From: Fasciola hepatica
Taxonomy: Eukaryota; Platyhelminthes; Trematoda; Plagiorchiida; Fasciolidae
Assembly (NCBI GenBank): GCA_948099385.1
Contig: CANUEZ040000206.1
Span: 806,001-870,000, forward strand
Length of the DNA stretch: 64,000 nt
Direction of reading: 5' to 3'
Position 1 is the stretch's first letter. Each line of letters starts with the position of its first letter. Below, one piece after another: positions 13,323 through 26,999 of this stretch. Both the position numbers and the translations under genes were made by a program. A model generated the notes under the pieces. It was not told where the DNA came from. It made no database searches and saw only the letters and a program-made list of their open reading frames with translations.

Positions 13323-15224
13323 TATTCATAGTCAGTAAGTAGTATGTGAACGTGTGTGTGGACGACATTTTCGAGGAAGCACACGACCGGTTTGGCGGTT
13401 GTTGCCGCTCATCAGCTATGCGTACTCGGTACTCCAATGCCCACTCGTATTCTGACTTGTACACTCCGATGATCTTTTATGTTCAATAGGATCTAATTTG
13501 AATCGTCTCGATTGTGAATGGATACTGTTGATTGAAGTGGCGACAAATGAATGAGAATTGTCATTTCTCGTAGTTATTCGTGTCTGGGTCACTGCTGACC
13601 CAACGAACAACGAGTTTGCATTTGCAAGCGCTCATCTCATATTCATAGTCAGTAAGTAGTATGTGAACGTGTGTGTGGACGACATTTTCGAGGAAGCACA
13701 CGACCAGTTTGGCGGTTGTTGCCGCTCATCAGCTATGCGTACTCGGTACTCCTATGCCCACTCGTCTTCTGACTTGTACACTCCGATGATCTTTTATGTT
13801 CACTAGGATCTAATTTGAATCGTCTCGATTGTGAATGGATACTGTTGATTGAAGTGGCGACAAATGAATGAGAATTGTCATTTCTCGTAGTTATTCGTGT
13901 CTGGGTCACTGCTAACCCAACGAACAACGAGTTTGCATTTGCAAGCGCTCATCTCATATTCATAATCAGTAAGTAGTATGTGAACGTGTGTGTGGACGAC
14001 ATTTTCGAGGAAGCACACGACCAGTTTGGCGGTTGTTGCCGCTCATCAGCTATGCGTACTCGGTACTCCTATGCCCACTCGTCTTCTGACTTGTACACTC
14101 CGATGATCTTTTATGTTCAATAGGATCTAATTTGAATCGTCTCGATTGTGAATGGATACTGTTGATTGAAGTGGCGACAAATGAATGAGAATTGTCATTT
14201 CTCGTAGTTATTCGTGTCTGGGTCACTGCTGACCCAACGAACAACGAGTTTGCATTTGCAAGCGCTCATCTCATATTCATAGTCAGTGAGTAGTATGTGA
14301 ACGTGTGTGTGGACGACATTTTCGAGGAAGCACACGACCAGTTTGGCGGTTGTTGCCGCTCATCAGCTATGCGTACTCGGTACTCCAATGCCCACTCGTC
14401 TTCTGACTTGTACACTCCGATGATCTTTTATGTTCACTAGGATCTAATTTGAATCGTCTCGATTGTGAATGGATACTGTTGATTGAAGTGGCGACAAATG
14501 AATGAGAATTGTCATTTCTCGTAGTTATTCGTGTCTGGGTCACTGCTAACCCAACGAACAACGAGTTTGCATTTGCAAGCGCTCATCTCATATTCATAGT
14601 CAGTAAGTAGTATGTGAACGTGTGTGTGGACGACATTTTCGAGGAAGCACACGACGGGTTTGGCGGTTGTTGCCGCTCATCAGCTTTGCGTACTCGGTAC
14701 TCCTATGCCCATTCGACTTCTGACTTGTACACTCCGATGATCTTTTATGTTCACTAGGATCTAATATGAATCGTCTCGATTGTGAATGGATACTGTTGAT
14801 TGAAGTGGCGACAAATGAATGAGAATTGTCATTTCTCGTAGTTATTCGTGTCTGGGTCACTGCTAACCCAACGAACAACGAGTTTGCATTTGCAAGCGCT
14901 CATCTCATATTCATAGTCAGTAAGTAGTATGTGAACGTGTGTGTGGACGACATTTTCGAGGAAGCACACGACCGGTTTGGCGGTTGTTGCCGCTCATCAG
15001 CTATGCGTACTCGGTACTCCTATGCCCACTCGTCTTCTGACTTGTACACTCCGATGATCTTTTATGTTCACTAGGATCTAATTTGAATCGTCTCGATTGT
15101 GAATAGATACTGTTGATTGAAGTGGCGACAAATGAATGAGAATTGTCATTTCTCGTAGTCATTCGTGTCTGGGTCACTGCTAACCCAACGAACAACGAGT
15201 TTGCATTTGCAAGCGCTCATCTCA

Positions 15225-15541
15225 TATTCATAGTCAGTGAGTAGTATGTGAACGTGTGTGTGGACGACATTTTCGAGGAAGCACACGACCGGTTTGGCGG
15301 TTGTTGCCGCTCATCAGCTTTGCGTACTCGGTATTTCTATGCCCACTCGTCTACTGACTTGCACACTCCGATGATCTTCGATGTTCACTAGGATCTAATT
15401 GGAATCGTCTCGATTGTGAATGGATACTGTTGATTGAAGTGGCGACAAATGAATGAGAATTGTCATTTCTTGTAGTTATTCGTTTCTGGGTCACTGCTAA
15501 CCCAACGAACAACGAGTTTGCATTTGCAAGCGCTCATCTCA
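15225..15541. repeat. Divergent monomer
   Basis: This unit carries many private changes relative to its neighbours: GTATTTCTATG, GTCTACTGAC, TTGCACACTCC, CTTCGATGTTC, TTCTTGTAG and TCGTTTCTGGG. The changes are spread over the whole unit rather than clustered. It keeps the 317-bp length, so it looks like an older lineage that escaped homogenisation. Confidence 0.7.
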
Positions 15542-15858
15542 TATTCATAGTCAGTAAGTAGTATGTGAACGTGTGTGTGGACGACATTTTCGAGGAAGCA
15601 CACGACCGGTTTGGCGGTTGTTGCCGCTCATCAGCTATGCGTACTCGGTACTCCAATGCCCACTCGTCTTCTGACTTGTACACTCCGATGATCTTTTATG
15701 TTCACTAGGATCTAATTGGAATCGTCTCGATTGTGAATGGATACTGTTGATTGAAGTGGCGACAAATGAATGAGAATTGTCATTTCTCGTAGTTATTCGT
15801 GTCTGGGTCACTGCTGACCTAACGAACAACGAGTTTGCATTTGCAAGCGCTCATCTCA

Positions 15859-16176
15859 TATTCATAGTCAGTGAGTAGTATGTGAACGTGTGTGTGGACG
15901 ACATTTTCGAGGAAAGCACACGACCAGTTTGGCGGTTGTTGCCGCTCATCAGCTATGCGTACTCGGTACTCCTATGCCCACTCGTCTTCTGACTTGTACA
16001 CTCCGATGATCTTTTATGTACACTAGGATCTAATTTGAATCGTCTCGATTGTGAATGGATACTGTTGATTGAAGTGGCGACAAATGAATGAGAATTGTCA
16101 TTTCTCGTAATTATTCGTGTCTGGGTCACTGCTAACCCAACGAACAACGAGTTTGCATTTGCAAGCGCTCATCTCA
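15859..16176. repeat. 318-bp monomer with single-A insertion
   Basis: One extra A in GAGGAAAGCACACG (near 15912) makes this the only 318-bp unit. It also has TTTTATGTACACTAGG. The change has not spread to any other monomer in the window. Confidence 0.85.
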
Positions 16177-17444
16177 TATTCATAGTCAGTAAGTAGTATG
16201 TGAACGTGTGTGTGGACGACATTTTCGAGGAAGCACACGACCGGTTTGGCGGTTGTTGCCGCTCATCAGCTATGCGTACTCGGTACTCCTATGCCCACTC
16301 GTCTTCTGACTTGTACACTCCGATGATCTTTTATGTTCACTAGGATCTAATTTGAATCGTCTCGATTGTGAATGGATACTGTTGATTGAAGTGGCGACAA
16401 ATGAATGAGAATTGTCATTTCTCGTAGTTATTCCTGTCTGGGTCACTGCTAACCCAACGAACAACGAGTTTGCATTTGCAAGCGCTCATCTCATATTCAT
16501 AGTCAGTGAGTAGTATGTGAACGTGTGTGTGGACGACATTTTCGAGGAAGCACACGACCAGTTTGGCGGTTGTTGCCGCTCATCAGCTATGCGTACTCGG
16601 TACTCCTATGCCCACTCGACTTCTGACTTGTACACTCCGATGATCTTTTATGTTCACTAGGATCTAATTTGAATCGTCTCGATTGTGAATGGATACTGTT
16701 GATTGAAGTGGCGACAAATGAATGAGAATTGTCATTTCTCGTAGTTATTCGTGTCTGGGTCACTGCTGACCCAACGAACAACGAGTTTGCATTTGCAAGC
16801 GCTCATCTCATATTCATAGTCAGTGAGTAGTATGTGAACGTGTGTGTGGACGACATATTCGAGGAAGCACACGACCAGTTTGGCGGTTGTTGCCGCTCAT
16901 CAGCTATGCGTACTCGGTACTCCTATGCCCACTCGTCTTCTGACTTGTACACTCCGATGATCTTTTATGTTCACTAGGATCTAATTTGAATCGTCTCGAT
17001 TGTGAATGGATACTGTTGATTGAAGTGGCGACAAATGAATGAGAATTGTCATTTCTCGTAATTATTCGTGTCTGGGTCACTGCTAACCCAACGAACAACG
17101 AGTTTGCATTTGCAAGCGCTCATCTCATATTCATAGTCAGTAAGTAGTATGTGAACGTGTGTGTGGACGACATTTTCGAGGAAGCACACGACCGGTTTGG
17201 CGGTTGTTGCCGCTCATCAGCTATGCGTACTCGGTACTCCTATGCCCATTCGACTTCTGACTTGTACACTCCGATGATCTTTTATGTTCACTAGGATCTA
17301 ATTTGCATCGTCTCGATTGTGAATAGATACTGTTGATTGAAGTGGCGACAAATGAATGAGAATTGTCATTTATCGTAGTTATTCGTGTCTGGGTCACTGC
17401 TAACCCAACGAACAACGAGTTCGCATTTGCAAGCGCTCATCTCA

Positions 17445-18718
17445 TATTCATAGTCAGTAAGTAGTATGTGAACGTGTGTGTGGACGACATTTTCGAGGAA
17501 GCACACGACCGGTTTGGCGGTTGTTGACGCTCATCAGCTATGCGTACTCGGTACTCCTATGCCCACTCGACTTCTGACTTGTACACTCCGATGATCTTTT
17601 ATGTTCACTAGGATCTAATTTAAATCGTCTCGATTGTGAATGGATACTGTTGATTGAAGTGGCGACAAATGAATGAGAATTGTCATTTCTCGTAGTTATT
17701 CGTGTCTGGGTCACTGCTAACCCAACGAACAACGAGTTTGCATTTGCAAGCGCTCATCTCATATTCATAGTCAGTAAGTAGTATGTGAACGTGTGTGTGG
17801 ACGACATTTTCGAGGAAGCACACAACCAGTTTGGCGGTTGTTGCCGCTCATCAGCTATGCGTACTCGGTACTCCTATGCCCACTCGTCTTCTGACTTGTA
17901 CACTCCGATGATCTTTTTTCATGTTCAATAGGATCTAATTTGAATCGTCTCGATTGTGAATAGATAATGTTGATTGAAGTGGCGACAAATGAATGAGAAT
18001 TGTCATTTCTCGTAGTTATTCGTGTCTGGGTCACTGCTAACCCAACGAACAACGAGTTTGCATTTGCAAGCGCTCATCTCATATTCATAGTCAGTAAGTA
18101 GTATGTGAACGTGTGTGTGGACGACATTTTCGAGGAAGCACACGACGGGTTTGGCGGTTGTTGCCGCTCATCAGCTATGCGTACTCGGTACTCCTATGCC
18201 CACTCGTCTTCTGACTTGTACACTCCGGTGATCTTTTTTTATGTTCACTAGGATCTAATTTGAATCGTTTCGATTGTGAATGGAAACTGTTGATTGAAGT
18301 GGCGACAAATGAATGAGAATTGTCATTTCTCGTAATTATTCGTGTCTGGGTCACTGCTAACCCAACGATCAACGAGTTTGCATTTGCAAGCGCTCATCTC
18401 ATATTCATAGTCAGTAAGTAGTATGTGAACGTGTGTGTGGACGACATTTTCGAGGAAGCACACGACCGGTTTGGCGGTTGTTGCCGCTCATCAGCTATGC
18501 GTACTCGGTACTCCTATGCCCACTCGTCTTCTGACTTGTACACTCCGATGATCTTTTATGTTCACTAGGATCTAATTGGAATCGTCTCGATTGTGAATGG
18601 ATACTGTTGATTGAAGTGGCGACAAATGAATGAGAATTGTCATTTCTCGTAATTATTCGTGTCTGGGTCACTGCTGACCCAACGAACAACGAGTTTGCAT
18701 TTGCAAGCGCTCATCTCA
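17445..18718. repeat. 4-monomer higher-order repeat, copy 1 (1274 bp)
   Basis: Monomer lengths are 317, 320, 320, 317, the same series as the following four. Shared diagnostics at a 1274-bp offset are TTGTTGACGCTC with TTTAAATCG in the first unit (17445/18719), and GTTTCGATTG with ATGGAAACTG plus CGTAATTATTC in the third (18082/19356). The second and fourth units agree less well, so the duplication is old or partly overwritten by conversion. Confidence 0.8.
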
Positions 18719-19992
18719 TATTCATAGTCAGTAAGTAGTATGTGAACGTGTGTGTGGACGACATTTTCGAGGAAGCACACGACCGGTTTGGCGGTTGTTG
18801 ACGCTCATCAGCTATGCGTACTCGGTACTCCTATGCCCACTCGACTTCTGACTTGTACACTCCGATGATCTTTTATGTTCACTAGGATCTAATTTAAATC
18901 GTCTCGATTGTGAATGGATACTGTTGATTGAAGTGGCGACAAATGAATGAGAATTGTCATTTCTCGTAGTTATTCGTGTCTGGGTCACTGCTAACCCAAC
19001 GAACAACGAGTTTGCATTTGCAAGCGCTCATCTCATATTCATAGTCAGTAAGTAGTATGTGAACGTGTGTGTGGACGACATTTTCGAGGAAGCACACGAC
19101 CGGTTTGGCGGTTGTTGCCGCTCATCAGCTATGCGTACTCGGTACTCCTATGCCCACTCGTCTTCTGACTTGTACACTCCGATGATCTTTTTTCATGTTC
19201 AATAGGATCTAATTTGAATCGTCTCGATTGTGAATGGATACTGTTGATTGAAGTAGCGACAAATGAATGAGAATTGTCATTTCTCGTAGTTATTCGTGTC
19301 TGGGTCACTGCTAACCCAACGAACAACGAGTTTGCATTTGCAAGCGCTCATCTCATATTCATAGTCAGTAAGTAGTATGTGAACGTGTGTGTGGACGACA
19401 TTTTCGAGGAAGCACACGACCGGTTTGGCGGTTGTTGTCGCTCATCAGCTATGCGTACTCGGTACTCCTATGCCCACTCGTCTTCTGACTTGTACACTCC
19501 GATGATCTTTTTTCATGTTCAATAGGATCTAATTTGAATCGTTTCGATTGTGAATGGAAACTGTTGATTGAAGTAGCGACAAATGAATGAGAATTGTCAT
19601 TTCTCGTAATTATTCGTGTCTGGGTCACTGCTAACCCAACGAACAACGAGTTTGCATTTGCAAGCGCTCATCTCATATTCATAGTCAGTGAGTAGTATGT
19701 GAACGTGTGTGTGGACGACATTTTCGAGGAAGCACACGACCGGTTTGGCGGTTGTTGCCGCTCATCAGCTATGCGTACTCGGTACTCCTATGCCCACTCG
19801 TCTTCTGACTTGTACACTCCGATGATCTTTTATGTTCACTAGGATCTTATTTGAATCGTCTCGATTGTGAATGGATACTGTTGATTGAAGTGGCGACAAA
19901 TGAATGAGAATTGTCATTTCTCGTAGTTATTCGTGTCTGGGTCACTGCTAACCCAACGAACAACGAGTTTGCATTTGCAAGCGCTCATCTCA
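18719..19992. repeat. 4-monomer higher-order repeat, copy 2 (1274 bp)
   Basis: This is the second copy of the preceding quartet, with identical length order. The third unit here has CTTTTTTCATG where copy 1 has CTTTTTTTATG. The fourth unit carries GGATCTTATTTG, a nonsense allele for the recurrent open frame, which copy 1 lacks. Confidence 0.8.
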
Positions 19993-22223
19993 TATTCATA
20001 GTCAGTAAGTAGTATGTGAACGTGTGTGTGGACGACATTTTCGAGGAAGCACACGACCGGTTTGGCGGTTGTTGCCGCTCATCAGCTATGCGTACTCGGT
20101 ACTCCTATGCCCACTCGTCTTCTGACTTGTACACTCCGGTGATCTTTTTTCATGTTCAGTAGGACCTAATTTGAATCGTCTCGATTGTGAATGGGTTCTG
20201 TTGATTGAAGTGGCGACAAATGAATGAGAATTGTCATTTCTCGTAGTTATTCGTGTCTGGGTCACTGCTAACCCAACGAACAACGAGTTTGCATTTGCAA
20301 GCGCTCATCTCATATTCATAGTCAGTAAGTAGTATGTGAACGTGAGTGTGGACGACATTTTCGAGGAAGCACACGACCGGTTTGGCGGTTGTTGCCGCTC
20401 ATCAGCTATGCGTACTCGGTACTCCTATGCCCACTCGTCTTCTGACTTGTACACTCCGGTGATCTTTTTTCATGTTCAGTAGGACCTAATTTGAATCGTC
20501 TCGATTGTGAATGGATACTGTTGATTGAAGTAGCGACAAATGAATGAGAATTGTCATTTCTCGTAGTTATTCGTGTCTGGGTCACTGCTAACCCAACGAA
20601 CAACGAGTTTGCATTTGCAAGCGCTCATCTCATATTCATAGTCAGTAAGTAGTATGTGAACGTGTGTGTGGACGACATTTTCGAGGAAGCACACGACCGG
20701 TTTGGCGGTTGTTGCCGCTCATCAGCTATGCGTACTCGGTACTCCTATGCCCACTCGTCTTCTGACTTGTACACTCCGATGATCTTTTTTCATGTTCAAT
20801 AGGATCTAATTTGAATCGTCTCGATTGTGAATGGATACTGTTGATTGAAGTGGCGACAAATGAATGAGAATTGTCATTTCTCGTAGTTATTCGTGTCTGG
20901 ATCACTGCTGACCCAACGAACAACGAGTTTGCATTTGCAAGCGCTCATCTCATATTCATAGTCAGTAAGTAGTATGTGAACGTGTGTGTGGACGACATTT
21001 TCGAGGAAGCACACGACCGGTTTGGCGGTTGTTGCCGCTCATCAGCTATGCGTACTCGGTACTCCTATGCCCACTCGTCTTCTGACTTGTACACTCCGAT
21101 GATCTTTTATGTTCAATAGGATCTAATTTGAATCGTCTCGATTGTGAATAGATACTGTTGATTGAAGTGGCGACAAATGAATGAGAATTGTCATTTCTCG
21201 TAGTTATTCGTGTCTGAGTCACTGCTGACCCAACGAACAACGAGTTTGCATTTGCAAGCGCTCATCTCATATTCATAGTCAGTGAGTAGTATGTGAACGT
21301 GTGTGTGGACGACATTTTCGAGGAAGCACACGACCGGTTTGGCGGTTGTTGCCGCTCATCAGCTATGCGTACTCGGTACTCCTATGCCCACTCGTCTTCT
21401 GACTTGTACACTCCGATGATCTTTCATGTTCAATAGGATCTAATTTGAATCGTTTCGATTGTGAATGGAAACTGTTGATTGAAGTGGCGACAAATGAATG
21501 AGAATTGTCATTTCTCGTAATTATTCGTGTCTGGGTCACTGCTAACCCAACGATCAACGAGTTTGCATTTGCAAGCGCTCATCTCATATTCATAGTCAGT
21601 AAGTAGTATGTGAACGTGTGTGTGGACGACATTTTCGAGGAAGCACACGACCGGTTTGGCGGTTGTTGCCGCTCATCAGCTATGCGTACTCGGTACTCCT
21701 ATGCCCACTCGTCTTCTGACTTGTACACTCCGATGATCTTCTATAATCTTTAGGATCTAATTTGAATCGTCTCGATTGTGAATGGATACTGTTGATTGAA
21801 GTGGCGACAAATGAATGAGAATTGTCATTTCTCGTAGTTATTCGTGTCTGGGTCACTGCTAACCCAACGAACAACGAGTTTGCATTTGCAAGCGCTCATC
21901 TCATATTCATAGTCAGTAAGTAGTATGTGAACGTGTGTGTGGACGACATTTTCGAGGAAGCACACGACCGGTTTGGCGGTTGTTGCCGCTCATCAGCTAT
22001 GCGTACTCGGTACTCCAATGCCCACTCGTCTTCTGACTTGTACACTCCGGTGATCTTTTTTCATGTTAAGTAGGACCTAATTTGAATCGTCTCGATTGTG
22101 AATGGATACTGTTGATTGAAGTAGCGACAAATGAATGAGAATTGTCATTTCTCGTAGTTATTCGTGTCTGGGTCACTGCTAACCCAACGAACAACGAGTT
22201 TGCATTTGCAAGCGCTCATCTCA
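19993..22223. repeat. Seven monomers rich in 320-bp units with AGTAGGACC allele
   Basis: Lengths are 320, 320, 320, 317, 317, 317, 320. Units at 19993, 20313 and 21904 share CCGGTGATC with GTAGGACC, an allele that reappears only in the unit at 23818. The first two are adjacent copies, differing at GGGTTCTG against GGATACTG. The unit at 21587 has CTATAATCTTTAGG, as at 9833. Confidence 0.82.
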
Positions 22224-23180
22224 TATTCATAGTCAGTAAGTATTATGTGAACGTGTGTGTGGACGACATTTTCGAGGAAGCACACGACCGGTTTGGCGGT
22301 TGTTGCCGCTCATCAGCTATGCGTACTCGGTACTCCAATGCCCACTCGTCTTCTGACTTGTACACTCCGATGATCTTTTTTCATGTTCAATAGGATCTAA
22401 ATTGAATCGTCTCGATTGTGAATGGATACTGTTGATTGAAGAGGCGACAAATGAATGAGAATTGTCATTTCTCGTAGTTATTCCTGTCTGGGTCACTGCT
22501 GACCCAACGAACAACGAGTTTGCATTTGCAAGCGCTCATCTCATATTCATAGTCAGTAAGTAGTATGTGAACGTGTGTGTGGACGACATTTTCGAGGAAG
22601 CACACGACCGGTTTGGCGGTTGTTGCCACTCATCAGCTATGCGTACTCGGTACTCCTATGCCCACTCGACTTCTGACTTGTACACTCCGATGATCTTTTA
22701 TGTTCAATAGGATCTAATTTGAATCGTCTCGATTGTGAATGGATACTGTTGATTGAAGAGGCGACAAATGAATGAGAATTGTCATTTCTCGTAGTTATTC
22801 GTGTCTGGGTCACTGCTGACCCAACGAACAACGAGTTCGCATTTGCAAGCGCTCATCTCATATTCATAGTCAGTGAGTAGTATGTGAACGTGTGTGTGGA
22901 CGACATTTTCGAGGAAGCACACGACCGGTTTGGCGGTTGTTGCCGCTCATCAGCTATGCGTACTCGGTACTCCTATGCCCACTCGTCTTCTGACTTGTAC
23001 ACTACGGTGATCTTTTTTCATGTTCAAAAGGATCTAATTTGAATCGTCTCGATTGTGAATGGATACTGTTGATTGAAGGGGCGACAAATGAATGAGAATT
23101 GTCATTTCTCGTAGTTATTCGTGTCTGGGTCACTGCTAACCCAACGAACAACGAGTTTGCATTTGCAAGCGCTCATCTCA
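22224..23180. repeat. 3-monomer higher-order repeat, copy 1 (957 bp)
   Basis: Lengths are 320, 317, 320, repeated in the next three units. The first unit of each copy has CCAATGCC and TTCCTGTCTGGG. The second has CGACTTCTG, GAAGAGG and CTGCTGACCC. Third-unit agreement is weaker: here CACTACGGTG, in copy 2 CAATCCGGTG. Confidence 0.8.
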
Positions 23181-24137
23181 TATTCATAGTCAGTGAGTAG
23201 TATGTGAACGTGTGTGTGGACGACATTTTCGAGGAAGCACCCGACCGGTTTGGCGGTTGTTGCCGCTCATCAGCTATGCGTACTCGGTACTCCAATGCCC
23301 ACTCGTCTTCTGACTTGTACACTCCGATGATCTTTTTTCATGTTCAATAGGATCTAATTTGAATCGTCTCGATTGTGAATGGATACTGTTGATTGAAGTG
23401 GCGACAAATGAATGAGAATTATCATTTCTCGTAGTTTTTCCTGTCTGGGTCACTGCTAACCCAACGAACAACGAGTTCGCATTTGCAAGCGCTCATCTCC
23501 TATTCATAGTCAGTAAGTAGTATGTGAACGTGTGTGTGGACGACATTTTCGAGGAAGCACACGACCGGTTTGGCGGTTGTTGCCGCTCATCAGCTATGCG
23601 TACTCGGTACTCCTATGCCCACTCGACTTCTGACTTGTACACTCCGATGATCTTTTATGTTCAATAGGATCTAATTTGAATCGTCTTGATTGTGAATGGA
23701 TACTGTTGATTGAAGAGGCGACAAATGAATGAGAATTGTCATTTCTCGTAGTTATTCGTGTCTGGGTCACTGCTGACCCAACGAACAACGAGTTTGCATT
23801 TGCAAGCGCTCATCTCATATTCATAGTCAGTGAGTAGTATGTGAACGTGTGTGTGGACGACATTTTCGAGGAAGCACACGACCGGTTTGGCGGTTGTTGC
23901 CGCTCATCAGCTATGCGTACTCGGTACTCCTATGCCCACTCGTCTTCTGACTTGTACAATCCGGTGATCTTTTTTCATGTTCAGTAGGACCCAATTTGAA
24001 TCGTCTCGATTGTGAATGGATACTGTTGATTGAAGAGGCGACAAATGAATGAGAATTGTCATTTCTCGTAGTTATTCGTGTCTGGGTCACTGCTGACCCA
24101 ACGAACAACGAGTTTGCATTTGCAAGCGCTCATCTCA
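23181..24137. repeat. 3-monomer higher-order repeat, copy 2 (957 bp)
   Basis: Same length order as copy 1. Distinguishing changes include GCACCCGACC, the GTAGTTTTTCC allele in the first unit and CTCCTATTC at the junction to the second. The GTAGTTTTTCC allele recurs far to the right near 41227, 42177 and 43445. Confidence 0.8.
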
Positions 24138-26999
24138 TATTCATAGTCAGTGAGTAGTATGTGAACGTGTGTGTGGACGACATTTTCGAGGAAGCACACG
24201 ACCGGTTTGGCGGTTGTTGCCGCTCATCAGCTATGCGTACTCGGTACTCCTATGCCCACTCGTCTTCTGACTTGTACACTCCGAAGATCTTTTTTCATGT
24301 TCAATAGGATCTAATTTGAATCGTCTCGATTGTGAATGGATACTGTTGATTGGAGTGGCGACAAATAGATGAGAATTGTCATTTCTCGTAGTTATTCGTG
24401 TCTGGGTCACTGCTAACCCAACGAACAACGAGTTTGCATTTGCAAGCGCTCATCTCATATTCATAGTCAGTAAGTAGTATGTGAACGTGTGTGTGGACGA
24501 CATTTTCGAGGAAGCACACGACCGGTTTGGCGGTTGTTGCCGCTCATCAGCTATGCGTACTCGGTACTCCTATGCCCACTCGTCTTCTGACTTGTACACT
24601 CCGATGATCTTTTATGTTCAATAGGATCTAATTTGAATCGTCTCGATTGTGAATGGATACTGTTGATTGAAGTGGCGACAAATGAATGAGAATTGTCATT
24701 TCTCGTAGTTATTCGTGTCTGGGTCACTGCTGACCCAACGAACAACGAGTTTGCATTTGCAAGCGCTCATCTCATATTCATAGTCAGTGAGTAGTATGTG
24801 AACGTGTGTGTGGACGACATTTTCGAGGAAGCACACGACCGGTTTGGCGGTTGTTGCCGCTCATCAGCTATGCGTACTCGGTACTCCTATGCCCACTCGT
24901 CTTCTGACTTGTACACTCCGATGATCTTTTATGTTCAATAGGATCTAATTTGAATCGTCTCGATTGTGAATGGATACTGTTGATTGAAGTGGCGACAAAT
25001 GAATGAGAATTGTCATTTCTCGTAGTTATTCGTGTCTGGGTCACTGCTAACCCAACGAACAACGAGTTTGCATTTGCAAGCGCTCATCTCATATTCATAG
25101 TCAGTAAGTAGTATGTGAACGTGTGTGTGGACGACATTTTCGAGGAAGCACACGACCGGTTTGGCGGTTGTTGCCGCTCATCAGCTATGCGTACTCGGTA
25201 CTCCAATGCCCACTCGACTTCTGACTTGTACACTCCGATGATCTTTTATGTTCACTAGGATCTAATTTGAATCGTCTCGATTGTGAATGGATACTGTTGA
25301 TTGAAGTGGCGACAAATGAATGAGAATTGTCATTTCTCATAGTTATTCGTGTCTGGGTCACTGCTGACCCAACGAACAACGAGTTTGCATTTGCAAGCGC
25401 TCATCTCATATTCATAGTCAGTGAGTAGTATGTGAACGTGTGTGTGGACGACATTTTCGAGGAAGCACACGACCGGTTTGGCGGTTGTTGCCGCTCATCA
25501 GCTATGCGTACTCGGTACTCCTATGCCCACTCGTCTTCTGACTTGTACACTCCGATGATCTTTTATGTTCACTAGGATCTAATTTGAATCGTCTCGATTG
25601 TGAATAGATACTGTTGATTGAAGTGGCGACAAATGAATGAGAATTGTCATTTCTCGTAATTATTCGTGTCTGGGTCACTGCTAACCCAACGAACAACGAG
25701 TTTGCATTTGCAAGCGCTCATCTCATATTCATAGTCAGTGAGTAGTATGTGAACGTGTGTGTGGACGACATTTTCGAGGAAGCACACGACCGGTTTGGCG
25801 GTTGTTGCCACTCATCAGCTATGCGTACTCGGTACTCCTATGCCCACTCGTATTCTGACTTGTACACTCCGATGATCTTTTTTCATGTTCAATAGGATCT
25901 AATTTGAATCGTCTCGATTGTGAATGGAAACTGTTCATTGAAGTGGCGACAAATGAATGAGAATTGTCATTTCTCGTAGTTATTCGTGTCTGGGTCACTG
26001 CTAACCCAACGAACAACGAGTTTGCATTTGCAAGCGCTCATCTCATATTCATAGTCAGTGAGTAGTATGTGAACGTGTGTGTGGACGACATTTTCGAGGA
26101 AGCACACGACCGGTTTGGCGGTTGTTGCCGCTCATCAGCTATGCGTACTCGGTACTCCAATGCCCACTCGACTTCTGACTTCTACACTCCGATGATCTTT
26201 TATGTTCAATAGGATCTAATTTGAATCGTCTCGATTGTGAATGGATACTGTTGATTGGAGTGGCGACAAATGAATGAGAATTATCATTTCTCGTAGTTAT
26301 TCGTGTCTGGGTCACTGCTGACCCAACGAACAACGAGTTTGCATTTGCAAGCGCTCATCTCATATTCATAGTCAGTAAGTAGTATGTGAACGTGTGTGTG
26401 GACGACATTTTCGAGGAAGCACACGACCGGTTTGGCGGTTGTTGCCGCTCATCAGCTATGCGTACTCGGTACTCCTATGCCCACTCGTCTTCTGACTTGT
26501 ACACTCCGATGATCTTTTTTCATGTTCAATAGGATCTAATTTGAATCGTCTCGATTGTGAATGGAAACTGTTGATTGAAGTGGCGACAAATGGATGAGAA
26601 TTGTCATTTCTCGTAGTTATTCGTGTCTGGGTCACTGCTAACCCAACGAACAACGAGTTTGCATTTGCAAGCGCTCATCTCATATTCATAGTCAGTAAGT
26701 AGTATGTGAACGTGTGTGTGGACGACATTTTCGAGGAAGCACACGACCGGTTTGGCGGTTGTTGCCGCTCATCAGCTATGCGTACTCGGTACTCCAATGC
26801 CCACTCGTCTTCTGACTTGTACACTCCGATGATCTTTTATGTTCAATAGGATCTAACTTGAATCGTCTGGATTGTGAATAGATACTGTTGATTGAAGTGG
26901 CGACAAATGAATGAGAATTGTCATTTCTCGTAGTTATTCGTGTCTGGGTCACTGCTAACCCAACGAACAACGAGTTTGCATTTGCAAGCGCTCATCTCA
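24138..26999. repeat. Nine mixed monomers
   Basis: Three are 320 bp (24138, 25726, 26363) and the rest 317 bp. The unit at 25092 and, in part, that at 26046 carry the CCAATGCC plus CGACTTCTG plus CTGCTGACCC haplotype of the dimeric block at 7.6-9.8 kb. That haplotype has therefore dispersed over at least 17 kb. No multimer period is clear. Confidence 0.82.

Larger units (their letters stand above)
13323..17444. repeat. Thirteen monomers, almost all 317 bp
   Basis: CACTAGG units dominate and 320-bp units are absent; the only length variant is the 318-bp unit at 15859. GACCAG and GACCGG alleles and GTAAG and GTGAG alleles mix without an obvious period. The unit at 15225 is unusually divergent. 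Confidence 0.85.
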
